In this document: one piece after another, positions 1 through 9,414 of the stretch
How the letters are laid out: the number at the start of each line of letters is the position of its first letter
Position numbering within the stretch: the stretch's first letter is position 1
Assembly: GCF_000374585.1 (NCBI RefSeq)
Contig: NZ_KB894644.1
Span: 248,001-312,000 of the forward strand
Direction: 5' to 3'
DNA from: Phocaeicola barnesiae DSM 18169 = JCM 13652
Lineage (GTDB): Bacteria; Bacteroidota; Bacteroidia; Bacteroidales; Bacteroidaceae
Length of the DNA stretch: 64,000 nt
Translations under genes and position numbers: made by a program
The notes under the pieces: generated by a model
What the model was told of the DNA's origin: nothing
Database searches by the model: none
What the model saw: the letters and a program-made list of their open reading frames with translations, nothing else

Positions 1-759
1 ACCTTAGGAAATAATCTTTCCGGCTCTGAGACCAAGAAGCGGAAAGCGTATTACGATTATGTCTTCCAGAAACACCAGGTGACGGAGGCGGAATTCGATT
101 CGTCGATGGTCTGGTATACCCGCCATACGGAGGAGTTGTCGCAGATTTACGAGAACCTGCAGAAACGTTACGAAGCGGCCGAAAAGCTTGCCCGGAAGCA
201 GGTGGACCGCCAGAGCGGACAAATCAGCGTTTCACAGTCCGGCGATACGGTGGATATCTGGCGCGACCGTTCCATCTATTGGCTGACAAATTCTCCGTTG
301 ACCAATAAGGCTGTCTTCAATTTCAAGGCGGATACGACATTCCGTCCGAAAGACATATTGGTGCTCGAAGCTGATTTCAACTTTATGCCTGCTCAAAATG
401 CCGGAAAGGCTGTCATGGGATTGAACCTCATCTTCAAGAATGACAGTCTGCAAGGTCTTACCCGTGTAGTACGTCCTGGTAAACAGAGACTATATTTCAA
501 GCCGGATTCGGCCTTTGAGTTCAAGGAGATTATCGGATTTATCTATTACGAACCTACCGAACCGGAGCAGCACGGACATGTATTGGCGAGCGATATCCAC
601 TTGTACCGTTATCATGTGAAAGAGGAAGCTGCCGATTCGTTGGCTGTGCAGAAGAATGATTCCTTGAAGGCGGATTCTGCCAAAGCGGATACCGTCGCAC
701 TGGATTCGGTCTCCAAGCGTTTGAAACGGGTGAAGGACCTGAAGCCGGTGAAAAGATAA
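1..759 (+). CDS. DUF4296 domain-containing protein, 5' end missing
   Basis: The reading frame is open from base 1, so the gene starts before the window and only its last 252 residues are seen. The motif YYDYVFQKHQVTEAEFDSSM followed by WYTRHTEEL (about bases 52-140) is typical of DUF4296, a Bacteroidota family of small lipoproteins. The lipobox would lie in the missing part. The middle is beta-rich; the C-terminus (from about base 625) is a low-complexity tail of repeated ADS/KADS units ending in a Lys/Arg-rich stretch. Function is unknown. The GTG at 79 is internal to the family domain and is not the true start. In related genomes this gene often follows a dihydroorotase gene, which cannot be checked here. 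Confidence 0.85.
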   Translation, partial: TLGNNLSGSETKKRKAYYDYVFQKHQVTEAEFDSSMVWYTRHTEELSQIYENLQKRYEAAEKLARKQVDRQSGQISVSQSGDTVDIWRDRSIYWLTNSPLTNKAVFNFKADTTFRPKDILVLEADFNFMPAQNAGKAVMGLNLIFKNDSLQGLTRVVRPGKQRLYFKPDSAFEFKEIIGFIYYEPTEPEQHGHVLASDIHLYRYHVKEEAADSLAVQKNDSLKADSAKADTVALDSVSKRLKRVKDLKPVKR

Positions 760-792
760 GGAATCGGATAAATACCAAACGGATTCAGGAAA

Positions 793-1128
793 ATGATTAG
801 GCGGATAGCTGTACACCGGGTTTGGAATGTGCGTGAACGTAGTTGCCGCGACATGCAGGTCGTAGAGGTGGATGCTGCGACACACTGTGTGGAGCGGGTG
901 TATCCGCTGGTGGAAGAAATCCGGAATACGGAGTGGTGGGGCGGACTGATGATTGTATCTCCCGTTCTTCCTTTACTTCCGGAGGCAGAAGAAGATTTTC
1001 AGGCTTATACCCGACGGATGAATGTGCCGGAAGGGGAGGATGAGGCCCGGGAGTATGCCTTCTATGTCGTTGGTTTCCGCCTGGCTGACAGCTGTTTCGG
1101 AGCTGCCAGCCGCATGACTCGTGTCTGA
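793..1128 (+). CDS. Small conserved hypothetical protein
   Basis: A 111-residue protein starting 33 bases after the DUF4296 gene, same strand, likely same transcript. It has no signal peptide, membrane segment or motif I can name. Visible traits are a basic N-terminus (MIRRIAVHRVW), a central segment with VYPLVEEIRNTEWWGG, and an acidic middle. I believe short proteins of this kind sit between DUF4296 and a TrmH-family methyltransferase gene in other Bacteroides, but that is memory of gene order, not a domain hit. Its stop lies 7 bases from the stop of the convergent methyltransferase gene, leaving no room for a terminator between them. Function unknown. Confidence 0.65.
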   Translation: MIRRIAVHRVWNVRERSCRDMQVVEVDAATHCVERVYPLVEEIRNTEWWGGLMIVSPVLPLLPEAEEDFQAYTRRMNVPEGEDEAREYAFYVVGFRLADSCFGAASRMTRV

Positions 1129-1135
1129 CAGCTTA

Positions 1136-1894
1136 TTACTGCATCCTGCGGCGGAATTCGGCGCAGACAACGGCAGTAGCTACCGCTACATTCAATGATT
1201 CGCTGGTTTCGCATCCGGCAGGATAGTTCGGGATGAGTATCCGCCGGTTGATTCGTTGGCGGATTTCGCTGCTGATTCCGTTTCCTTCATTTCCCATGAC
1301 AATGATTCCCCGGTCGGCCAATTCCTGGGAATATAGATTCTCGCCGTCCAGGAAAGTTCCGAATACAGGAATGTCTTTATCAAGCGAACTCAGAAAATCG
1401 GCCAACGGGCAGTAATGGAGGCGTACCCGTGCCAAGGCTCCCATGGTGGCCTGTACACATTTCGGGTTATAGACATCGGCTGTCCCTGCGGAGCAGAAGA
1501 TGTCATGAATACCGAACCAGTCAGCTATACGCACAATGGTCCCCAGATTTCCGGGGTCCTGTACATCGTCCAGTGCCAGACAGAGTGTCTGTGCCGGTAG
1601 GTCCGTATCTGTAGGGTATTCCGGAATCCGGAAGACAGCCAGTACTTCCTGCGGATGTTTCAGCAGGCTGGCACGGGTCAGTTCTTCTTCGGTCGCTTCA
1701 ATCGTTTCTTCTGCGTGCGCTTCGGGGTGGGCAGCCAACCACGAGGGGAGGGCTACCAACAGTTGACACGCAAAATGTCCCAGCAAATCGCCGACCAGTT
1801 TGGGGCCTTCCGCCAGAAATACCTTTTCTTCTTTTCTGAATTTCTTCAGTTCCAGTGAACGGATGTATTTGATTTTGTTTTTACTCAGTGTCAT
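1136..1894 (-). CDS. TrmH/SpoU-family RNA 2'-O-methyltransferase
   Basis: A 252-residue SPOUT-class methyltransferase that would methylate a ribose 2'-OH in rRNA or tRNA using S-adenosylmethionine. An N-terminal substrate-binding part (KNKIKYIRSLELKKFRKEE, then FLAEGPKLV) precedes the knotted catalytic domain. The three SpoU motifs are visible: DPGNLGTIVRIADWFG (with the Asn and Arg expected in motif 1), VMGNEGNGIS (motif 2) and ESLNVAVATAVVCAEF (motif 3). Length and order are normal for the family. The start used follows a clear -7 element at 1948-1955, giving a leader of about 45 bases. The exact target nucleotide cannot be read from sequence. Confidence 0.9.
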   Translation of the reverse strand: MTLSKNKIKYIRSLELKKFRKEEKVFLAEGPKLVGDLLGHFACQLLVALPSWLAAHPEAHAEETIEATEEELTRASLLKHPQEVLAVFRIPEYPTDTDLPAQTLCLALDDVQDPGNLGTIVRIADWFGIHDIFCSAGTADVYNPKCVQATMGALARVRLHYCPLADFLSSLDKDIPVFGTFLDGENLYSQELADRGIIVMGNEGNGISSEIRQRINRRILIPNYPAGCETSESLNVAVATAVVCAEFRRRMQ

Positions 1895-1947
1895 AGATAT
1901 GGAAAAACAGATTCGTACGGTATGTAATTAATTGGGGGTTTAGTTTA

Positions 1948-1955
1948 CAAAGATA
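1948..1955 (-). promoter_or_regulatory. -7 promoter element of the TrmH-family gene
   Basis: Read on the minus strand this is TATCTTTG, a perfect match to the Bacteroidota -7 consensus TAnnTTTG, about 54 bases upstream of the methyltransferase start. No clear -33 TTTG was found. Confidence 0.6.
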
Positions 1956-2050
1956 GGCATTCTTTTTGAGACGATGGTCAAGAAAGGCTGCAATCTTGTG
2001 TCCGTTCGCATTTTCAAGGACGGGTGATGGCAAGAAAAGAATATTCTTTA

Positions 2051-2058
2051 TATTTTTG
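2051..2058 (+). promoter_or_regulatory. Possible -7 element for the TPR/AraC regulator
   Basis: TATTTTTG fits TAnnTTTG and lies about 100 bases before the ATG at 2161. It sits in AT-rich sequence where such matches arise by chance. Confidence 0.35.
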
Positions 2059-2160
2059 TTCCGGAAACGTGAGAACATGGCTTTCCTTCATGGCTCCAGA
2101 CTCATAATACAGCTGCGTGGCAGATAGAGGAGGCTTGGCACTGATAGAACTTACACGACG

Positions 2161-3878
2161 ATGATACAGATAAACTACAACATACGAAGAACATTTTGGG
2201 TAATCCTGTTATTTTCTCTTTCTGCTTGTTTTACCTGCTTACGGGCACAGGAAGAGATAACAAGAAAGATGAACAGTCTGATAGGCATGGCCGATTTTCA
2301 GGGAACCATTGACTATGCGAATGAAGTATTGCGTGAACCCTCGACCCCGAAAAATCCGTCGTTGCAGTTTTTTGCTTGTCTCATGCCGCTCAGAGCTATA
2401 TCAAGACAGACTGGTCCGAAAAAGCTAAAGAGTACCTGGACAGTGCAGCGGCTGTTCATGCGGATATTCTACCGGAAGAACGGAATTCAGAACTGTATAT
2501 CGAAGGCTTTTATACTTATTCCAATGCACAGGTGCTGTATTATGTCTATGACTCTGTGGATTACCACAAAGCGCTGACGTATGTGTCCGAAGCACTGGAA
2601 CTTGCCGATTCCCGGGGGGACATCCGGCAGTCTGTTATCTTCGGCTTGAACCATGTCATTCTCAATACCATGCTTCAGGAGAGTTTCGCTTACGAGGGGG
2701 CTGAAGACTTGTATGCCAAGGCCGTGGAGCTGAAAGACAGTAAGCTGCTGTTCAATACGGCTCAGATTTGTGCCTGGCGGTTTAACTATTTGGGAGATTA
2801 TGCCCGGGCAAAATCATACATTGAAATATCCATAGCCAATATGCCGGAGGGTTACATGGATGCGTCTACCGTTTATGCGGATTATGCCAAGACATTTCAT
2901 CGCATGGGGCTGAACGACTGTGCCGGCTATTACTATGAACAAGCCTTGAAGCATTCGAGTAAAAAGACCTCTTCGTCCACCTTGCTGGTATACCTTTCTT
3001 ATGCACAGTTTCTCAGCGATGTGCATGAAGAGGCTAGGGCGGAACAATTGTACAAGCAAGGCCTTGCGTTAGCAGATTCGGTTCAGACAGACTGGAATCG
3101 CAAGGAATTTTATGCCGGACTCTACAAGTTGTATCAGCGGCAGAAACGGTATGCAGAGTCTGTAAATTATATGGAAAAGTACATACAGGAGGCTGATAGC
3201 GCGGTTAAAAGAAGACAGAAGAAAGAAATTACCGAACTGCGAATCAAATATGAGACGGCTGTCAAAGAGAAAATCATAGCGAAGAATGAACAACAGATTG
3301 CGCAGCAGAACCGAAAATTCAGTCTGATTTTATCGGTTACCTTGCTACTGCTGGTGGTTCTGATTTTCCTGGTTGTTTTGTATTTGCAGAAACGGGCTTC
3401 TTATTTCACCTTGTTTAAACTTTATTCAGAGGTGCTGGCAGAGCGGAAGCAGACGCAGCATAAGGAGTTGAAGTCGGAGCCGACCGCCCGTACCGTACAG
3501 AATTTGGGGAATGCAAATGGATTGTTTGAGAATATCGACAAGAAAATGAAGGAGGAACGGATTTACCGGGATGCCGGACTGACGCTTGAAAAGGCTGCTG
3601 AGCTGATTGGTACCAACCGAACTTATTTGTCTGCTTCCATCAAACAACAGACGGGATTGTCCTTCAGTTATTATGTCAACTCTTACCGTATCCAGGAGGC
3701 TATTGAACTGCTTTCCGGTCCGGAAAATGACATTCTGCTTAAAGCGGTACTTGCTGATGTAGGCTTCAAATCACCTACTACCTTCTACAAACTTTTCCAG
3801 GCTACAACCGGTCAGACGCCTCAGAAATGGAGAGAAAACATTCGTCAAGAGTGTCTGGAAAGGCATTCATCCGACTAA
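2161..3878 (+). CDS. TPR - transmembrane - AraC HTH regulator, frameshifted
   Basis: Two overlapping frames together make one protein. The first (from 2161) encodes a signal peptide (about 30 residues, ending ACFTCLRAQ) and the start of a helical repeat domain. The second (open from 2337, running to 3878) encodes TPR-like helices, one transmembrane segment (about 3319-3390), a linker, and a C-terminal AraC-type helix-turn-helix (about 3585-3840; TLEKAAELIGTNRTYLS, then GFKSPTTFYKLFQATTG). The frames join by a -1 shift, most simply at a run of six T's (2368-2373) where one T seems missing. Periplasmic TPR sensors joined to a cytoplasmic AraC domain are common in Bacteroides. This one precedes the lipoprotein/protease/PorV genes and may control them. 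If the shift is real and not bypassed, the gene is broken. Confidence 0.75.
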
Positions 3879-3979
3879 ATTATCCATATTCTACAATTTG
3901 TAAAATGTGGATAGGGATCCGGGATACATTCTTTAGGATTAGTGACTATTTTCGTCATCGAAACTTAAATGAAAACGTC

Positions 3980-5413
3980 ATGAAAAAGAATGTATTATTT
4001 TTGACCATAGCTCTGTTTGCTATGTTTTTCGCGTCCTGCGACAATAATAATGAAGAAGAAATTACGTTGTTGGAGTATTCTTTGAAGGCAACTCCTACTT
4101 CTTTGACCTTCGCTCCTAAAGACGCGGAAGCGCAAGTCATTACTGTAGAAAGTGAAAACGTAACATGGTCTGCCATGAAGGAAGACGTTACTGCCGACTG
4201 GCTCTCCATTGAATCCAGCGATAATCAGGTAACCGTAAAGGTGGCAGACAATACTGAAACTGTTGAACGTTCCTCTCGCATCATGATTATGCCTACCAAC
4301 TCTGAGAGCAATGTGGATGAAGTATATATCACCGTTACACAGGGTGCGGGCGAACCTCTTAAACCGGAACCCATTCAACTGAAAAATGTAGGCGCTATCA
4401 CTTATTATACTCCCAATTATCTGTTCAATACCAACGACAACGATGAATTCCTGATTGAACTGTATACGGAAGAGACTGATGTAGAACTCAGTTTTGTAGA
4501 ATTCGGTAAGACCGGATACTGGTCAGGAAGCTTTACATCGGGTAATCACCTCCTGTTGCACTTGTTCAATGAGCACTCGGATGATTTCTTCAATCCTTGC
4601 ATCAAATCGGGTACTTATACGGCTTGCAGTGATTTGTCTCAACTGGCTCCGATGAACTTTGTGACCAGTGTACGCGTCATGGGTAACTCCTGGCCGGACG
4701 GTTCTTATATCGAAAACCGAACCATCAACAAGAACGGTATCACTGAAACTGAATTCATTGAGATTGTAGACGGTAAAATTGACTTGACTTATGACGGTAC
4801 TTCCAACTATGAAATACACATTGAACTGATACTTCAGGACGGTACCGAAGTTGTTTATGAATATGCCGGAGAATTGAAGCTTAGCAATTTGGGAAAAGCT
4901 CCTTATGTGACCGACCTGACTGAAAACCTGACTGTAGGAAAAGATGTCTTTGGACAAGCACTGCTTGCCGGCTGTTATCCTCTTACAAACCCGGAGATAA
5001 CCCAGTGGGACATCCAGTTTATTGACAAGAACATGGAAGCACTTCCGGATGGTACTATCGGCGGATTCGGACATCACGTAGGACTGACACTCTATTCGGC
5101 TACGAGCGACGGTACCGATAAGTTGCCGGCACAGGAATATGTTCTTTTCCAGCCGGAAACCGCATTGCAGGAGAACGAGCCTTATACGGCTATGGCAGGA
5201 AGCTATGACCCATGGATTGGCAAGGGTGGCTGCTACTGGGAACTGGTCAGTGAAGACGGTGAGAAATTTGCTCCGATGACAACCGGTAAAATTACTGTCA
5301 AGCACTTGGAAAATGACAGATACTCTTTTGTTATTCAAGCTGTAGACGATAACGGACATGAAATCACCATCGAGCATGAAGGTGAACTGATAAAAATGAT
5401 TCCACAGTTATAA
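3980..5413 (+). CDS. BACON-domain lipoprotein with a duplicated beta-rich unit
   Basis: A 477-residue exported lipoprotein; I chose the ATG at 3980 because it begins a clean lipoprotein signal (MKKNVLFLTIALFAMFFASC, lipid Cys at 20). Residues about 30-125 form a BACON domain (LKATPTSLTFAPKD, ending VTQGAG), a fold often involved in binding carbohydrate or protein at the cell surface. After it come two similar beta-rich units of about 150 residues, each ending in a strand pair of the form VxYEYAGEL / ITIEHEGEL, suggesting internal duplication. No catalytic motif is seen. It lies between the TPR/AraC regulator and a secreted protease; a hairpin terminator at 5433-5472 separates it from the protease. 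Possible roles are a surface binding protein, protease partner or substrate; none is shown. Confidence 0.85.
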   Translation: MKKNVLFLTIALFAMFFASCDNNNEEEITLLEYSLKATPTSLTFAPKDAEAQVITVESENVTWSAMKEDVTADWLSIESSDNQVTVKVADNTETVERSSRIMIMPTNSESNVDEVYITVTQGAGEPLKPEPIQLKNVGAITYYTPNYLFNTNDNDEFLIELYTEETDVELSFVEFGKTGYWSGSFTSGNHLLLHLFNEHSDDFFNPCIKSGTYTACSDLSQLAPMNFVTSVRVMGNSWPDGSYIENRTINKNGITETEFIEIVDGKIDLTYDGTSNYEIHIELILQDGTEVVYEYAGELKLSNLGKAPYVTDLTENLTVGKDVFGQALLAGCYPLTNPEITQWDIQFIDKNMEALPDGTIGGFGHHVGLTLYSATSDGTDKLPAQEYVLFQPETALQENEPYTAMAGSYDPWIGKGGCYWELVSEDGEKFAPMTTGKITVKHLENDRYSFVIQAVDDNGHEITIEHEGELIKMIPQL

Positions 5414-5432
5414 TCAGATTGTTTTTTCATTT

Positions 5433-5472
5433 TGGGCAGCAGACCGCAATAAAGAGTCTGCTGCCACTTTTT
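5433..5472 (+). terminator. Hairpin terminator after the BACON lipoprotein gene
   Basis: GGCAGCAGAC (5435-5444) pairs perfectly with GTCTGCTGCC (5456-5465), followed by ACTTTTT. It may attenuate rather than stop read-through into the protease gene. Confidence 0.7.
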
Positions 5473-5511
5473 ACACACCTCGAATAACAATACTAAATTC
5501 GTAGTTGCTTT

Positions 5512-8418
5512 ATGAAACACAAAATAGCAATGGCCGCATGCAGCCTGTTGTTCCTGGCCGCATGTATAGACGAAAGTACGGTGTATGTGACACCGGAATC
5601 CAATACGGAAAGTAACGGACCTGTGATGGTGAATGCTTCTTCCGATGCATTACCGAATGTAGTGCTTGTGAAGTTTCGGGAAGAAGTGACGGAACAGGTG
5701 GAGAACACGCTGCAAAGCGCACGGAGCCAATCGGCGCCAACCCGGTCCGGTATCAGCCGGTTCGACGGCTTCCTGAATGAAGTGGGGGCGGTTACCCTCA
5801 AACGTCTTTTCCCGGCAAACAAATTCGAAGAACGTACTCGCCGTTCGGGTTTGCACCGCTGGTATAAGGTGGAGTTTGATTCCTCCATTTCTCCCAAAGA
5901 GGTAGAGAACAGGTTGAAAGACATTTCAGAACTTTCTGTCGTACAGTTTGCTCTTCCTCTCACTGTGAATGATGACTATAAGACGATGGTTTTGCGTGGC
6001 AATGAAGTGCTGAGCCGCACTGAAAATACCGGGACTCCAATCACCAATGATACCTATTTCCCTTTGCAGTGGTCGTTCCTGAATGATGGTACTCTTATGG
6101 AAGGAGCCAAGCCCGGTGCTGATATCAATGTGGCCGGAGCTTGGGAACGCTGTACAGGCGACCCGAACGTGATAGTAGCTGTGCTCGACGAGGGAGTACA
6201 GGCTAAGCATCCGGATTTGGCTGCCAATATGTGGATTAATGAGGCGGAGCTGAATGGGGAACCGGGTGTGGATGACGACGGTAACGGATACATTGACGAT
6301 ATCTATGGAGCGAATTTTACTAGTGACAGCCCTGACATTACCCCGGGACAGCACGGAACGCATGTAGCAGGTACCATAGCGGCTGTCCGCAACAACAACC
6401 TGGGAGTAGCCGGTATAGCAGGTGGAGGTGATAAAGGTGCGGGGGTACGTATCATGACCTGCAGCATTTCGGATGCAAACGGTTCGAATCCCTTTGCCGC
6501 TGCCGAGGCGGCTAAATATGCCGCTGACAACGGTGCGGTCATTTGCCAGAACAGTTGGGGTTATGATGGTTACGTCGACTGGTTGAATGACCCTAGTGAG
6601 AATTTTACTGCTGAACGTGAGGCATTCCAATATTTCATTGACTATGCCGGTAAAGACGAAGAAGGAAATGTAACAGGCCCCATGAATGGGGGTATCGTTA
6701 TTTTCGCTGCCGGAAACTACGGACACGTCTATGGTACCAATCCTTTCTGGCCGGCTGCCTATCCGGATTTTCTGAGTGTAGCCAACGTCGGTTCCGATTA
6801 TAATCCTTCGTACAGTACCGGCCATGGAAAATGGGTGGACGTGTCGGCACCCGGTGGTGACATGGTTTTTATGCCCAATGACCAGGGTCTGGGAGGCATC
6901 ATCAGTACCTGTATCGGAAATTCTCCCGATGAATATGTATTCGCATTCATGGCCGGAACATCCATGGCTTGTCCTCATGTATCCGGTGTCGCTGCGCTTA
7001 CAGTATCGTATGCTTACCAGAAAGGACGTATACTGACTTCTACAGAATTGAAAAACTTGCTGCAGGAAGCTACTACACCTATTGACGAATATTTCTCCGG
7101 AATCAAAGAAGATAACGGGAACGTTACCGGCAATGTCTTTAGACTGGACATGGAAAGCTTCAAAGGCCGGATGGGTACTGGGCTGATTGATGCTTCACAT
7201 GCCTTGGACAATGTAGAGATACTTTTGGGAGTTCCAGCTACACACGTAGCTCCAGCCCCGATAGAAAACCTGGAGTTCGTGGAATCAACCCCCTACACAC
7301 TGACTGTGAAATGGAAGGTGACTGCCGACTGCGAGAACAATCCGCTTTCGCTTTATAAGGCATACATCGGCCTGATTCCCATTGAGTATAACGACCGCAA
7401 TGATATCTCAAGTGCCAGCTATTACGGTCCGGAACTCATCAACACGTCCGGATTGAAGGTGGGAGATGAGGTGACATGGACAGCTTCTGATATTCTTCCG
7501 GGCAGGGAATATTACGTGGCTATTGTAGGGGTAGACCGCTGGCGGCAGGTTTCGGAACTCGTCAATTTCGGGACATACCCGACAGAACCTGAACCGAATA
7601 TATCTCCGGTCATTACACCGGACGAAAGCCTCCCGGCAGAACTGGTAATCCAGTACTGGCAGAAAAAGACTCTGACTTTTACGGTAACGGATGAAGATGA
7701 CAAAGAATGGGAAGCTGCACTGGACGACCCGACCGGTACCTGGAGCCTGAAAAGACAGGGAAAGGTATTGACCTTGACGTATGACAAGACAAAAGGTTAT
7801 GTCGGAAGTGCTGTCCTGACACTGCGGGTGACTGACATCCGGGGTGCACAGACGGAACTCAAAATCCCTTTCAAGGTAGTAGCCAATGTAGCCCCTGTGC
7901 TTGGCAGTCCGATAAAAGACGTACACATACAGCGTGTAGGCGAAACGGTCACTGTCAATTTGAATGACTACTTCACCGATGCCAATGAAGAAACATTGCA
8001 ATACCTGTGTACCACTCAGGGAACAGCCGCTGCAGCTACGGTGAAAGAGGGTATATTGACGCTGACAGGAAAACAGAACGGTCGGACCACTGTACGTGTA
8101 CAGGCAAGAGACATCTGCGGAGAGCAGGTAGAGACTACGTTTACGGTCGTGGTAGGACAGAATGATTCCTCGTCAGGCCTTACGCTTTACCCCAATCCGG
8201 TGAGCGACGTATTGAACATTCGTGTAAATGCGGATATGAAAGAAGCGGCACAGGTACGGTTCTATGGTTCCACCGGTTCTCTTATGTTTGAAACGAAGGC
8301 TGATTTCTCCGGGAACCAGACAGTCCGTATGAATGTAGCTTCGTTGAATCCGGGAAGTTATATCGTGGAAGTACGTTCTCAGGGAGTGAGCTATAAAGGT
8401 AACATCATCAAGAAATAA
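5512..8418 (+). CDS. S8 (subtilisin-like) protease with T9SS-type C-terminal domain
   Basis: A 968-residue secreted serine endopeptidase. The N-terminus is a lipoprotein-type signal (lipobox LAAC, Cys 18). A prodomain follows (about 45-165, starting VVLVKFREEV). The S8 catalytic domain has Asp 226 (VAVLDEGV), His 281 (QHGTHVAGT), the oxyanion Asn region (IFAAGNYG) and Ser 484 (AGTSMACPH), so it should be active. Beyond about 580 lie a fibronectin-III-like domain, Ig/cadherin-like domains, and a terminal domain (about 890-968) opening LTLYPNPVSD and ending YIVEVRSQGVSYKGNIIKK, the pattern of T9SS type A sorting domains. A lipobox plus a T9SS tail on one protein is unusual. The next gene, 3 bases away, encodes a PorV-like barrel, the kind of protein that handles such cargo. 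Confidence 0.92.
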   Translation: MKHKIAMAACSLLFLAACIDESTVYVTPESNTESNGPVMVNASSDALPNVVLVKFREEVTEQVENTLQSARSQSAPTRSGISRFDGFLNEVGAVTLKRLFPANKFEERTRRSGLHRWYKVEFDSSISPKEVENRLKDISELSVVQFALPLTVNDDYKTMVLRGNEVLSRTENTGTPITNDTYFPLQWSFLNDGTLMEGAKPGADINVAGAWERCTGDPNVIVAVLDEGVQAKHPDLAANMWINEAELNGEPGVDDDGNGYIDDIYGANFTSDSPDITPGQHGTHVAGTIAAVRNNNLGVAGIAGGGDKGAGVRIMTCSISDANGSNPFAAAEAAKYAADNGAVICQNSWGYDGYVDWLNDPSENFTAEREAFQYFIDYAGKDEEGNVTGPMNGGIVIFAAGNYGHVYGTNPFWPAAYPDFLSVANVGSDYNPSYSTGHGKWVDVSAPGGDMVFMPNDQGLGGIISTCIGNSPDEYVFAFMAGTSMACPHVSGVAALTVSYAYQKGRILTSTELKNLLQEATTPIDEYFSGIKEDNGNVTGNVFRLDMESFKGRMGTGLIDASHALDNVEILLGVPATHVAPAPIENLEFVESTPYTLTVKWKVTADCENNPLSLYKAYIGLIPIEYNDRNDISSASYYGPELINTSGLKVGDEVTWTASDILPGREYYVAIVGVDRWRQVSELVNFGTYPTEPEPNISPVITPDESLPAELVIQYWQKKTLTFTVTDEDDKEWEAALDDPTGTWSLKRQGKVLTLTYDKTKGYVGSAVLTLRVTDIRGAQTELKIPFKVVANVAPVLGSPIKDVHIQRVGETVTVNLNDYFTDANEETLQYLCTTQGTAAAATVKEGILTLTGKQNGRTTVRVQARDICGEQVETTFTVVVGQNDSSSGLTLYPNPVSDVLNIRVNADMKEAAQVRFYGSTGSLMFETKADFSGNQTVRMNVASLNPGSYIVEVRSQGVSYKGNIIKK

Positions 8419-8421
8419 AGC

Positions 8422-9414
8422 ATGCTGAATATGAGAAAACTAATCTATACCCTTAGTCTGGTGGGCGGGCTGTTGTCCGCTTCTACCCTCCATGCACAAG
8501 GCATTTTTTCCACTGCTGAGCTGAGTAGAAGTTCCCGAAGCATTTCGATGGGAGGTATCACTTCGGTGTCGGGTCCCAATGCCTTCTCTGTTTATGAAAA
8601 TGCATCGGCTGTCGCTTTCTCTGATAAAAAACTGGAAGCCGGAGCCATGTATACACCTTGGGCCAAACAGTCTACTCGCGATATGTCCCGGGATAATCTG
8701 CTTATCGATGCCGCGGCCTACTATTCGCTGGATGAAGAAAATAAACTGTTGCTCGGTGCCGGTTACTTTGCTCCCGGTGGAAACGACCTGTTTCAGATGG
8801 ACCCTTCCGGTAATTTCATAGGCGATCGGGTAAAACCGAAGTATTTATCTGTCCAAGCAGGATATGCCCGGCGTTTATCTTCTGCATGGGGCGTATCGGC
8901 TGTGCTGGATTATGCCTACTGGAACCCTGGCATTACCGGTACCGCTCATGCTATCGGTATCGACCTTGGAGTAACTTACCGCCTGTTCTGGAAACCGGAA
9001 AACGGTTACCTGGATATTGCACTCAAAGCGGCAGGGTGGGGAGTTGCCATAGCCGACGAGGGTGACTACAAGCTTCCGGGACTGTTGGCTGTCGGTGCCT
9101 TGTGGCACAAACCTTTCGGTGAGAATCACCGGTTGAATCTGGAAGCGGAAGCAGGTTACCGTTGCATGGACGAGTCTGCGTTAAGAGCGGCAGTCGGGTG
9201 CGAATACAGCTATCGGGATTTCCTGTTTGTGCGTTGTGGTTATTCATATACTGACCTATACAGCAGCTTGAACAGCTACGGCACGGTGGGTGCAGGTGTC
9301 CGCGTTCTATCCCGGGTACAGTTGGACTTCAGCTATTTGCTGGCTAAAGGAGAAAGCCCATTTAAAGATACGTATGCAATAGGTTTCTGTAAGCAGCCTC
9401 TTCCCTTCCTGTAG
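8422..9414 (+). CDS. PorV/PorQ-like outer-membrane beta-barrel
   Basis: A 330-residue barrel protein with a cleavable signal peptide ending in LHAQ. The mature start (GIFSTAELSRSSRSISMGG) and the following text on a conserved N-terminal plug with NAFSVYENASAVAF match the PorV/PorQ family, which shuttles or attaches T9SS cargo at the outer membrane. The rest alternates polar and aromatic residues as in transmembrane strands. The start could be 8422 or the ATG at 8431, which gives a more usual signal (MRKLIYTLSL). It follows the protease stop by 3 bases, so the two are surely co-transcribed, and its cargo is probably that protease. Confidence 0.8.
   Translation: MLNMRKLIYTLSLVGGLLSASTLHAQGIFSTAELSRSSRSISMGGITSVSGPNAFSVYENASAVAFSDKKLEAGAMYTPWAKQSTRDMSRDNLLIDAAAYYSLDEENKLLLGAGYFAPGGNDLFQMDPSGNFIGDRVKPKYLSVQAGYARRLSSAWGVSAVLDYAYWNPGITGTAHAIGIDLGVTYRLFWKPENGYLDIALKAAGWGVAIADEGDYKLPGLLAVGALWHKPFGENHRLNLEAEAGYRCMDESALRAAVGCEYSYRDFLFVRCGYSYTDLYSSLNSYGTVGAGVRVLSRVQLDFSYLLAKGESPFKDTYAIGFCKQPLPFL

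Noticed and set aside
2340..2400. Programmed -1 ribosomal frameshift at the T6 run
   Set aside because: The slippery heptamer is imperfect (G TTT TTT) and I found no clear downstream hairpin or pseudoknot. A base loss in the T run is simpler.
5926..6978. Minus-strand frame of 350 codons opposite the S8 protease
   Set aside because: Antisense to the catalytic domain of the protease, with His- and Ile-rich composition typical of shadows.
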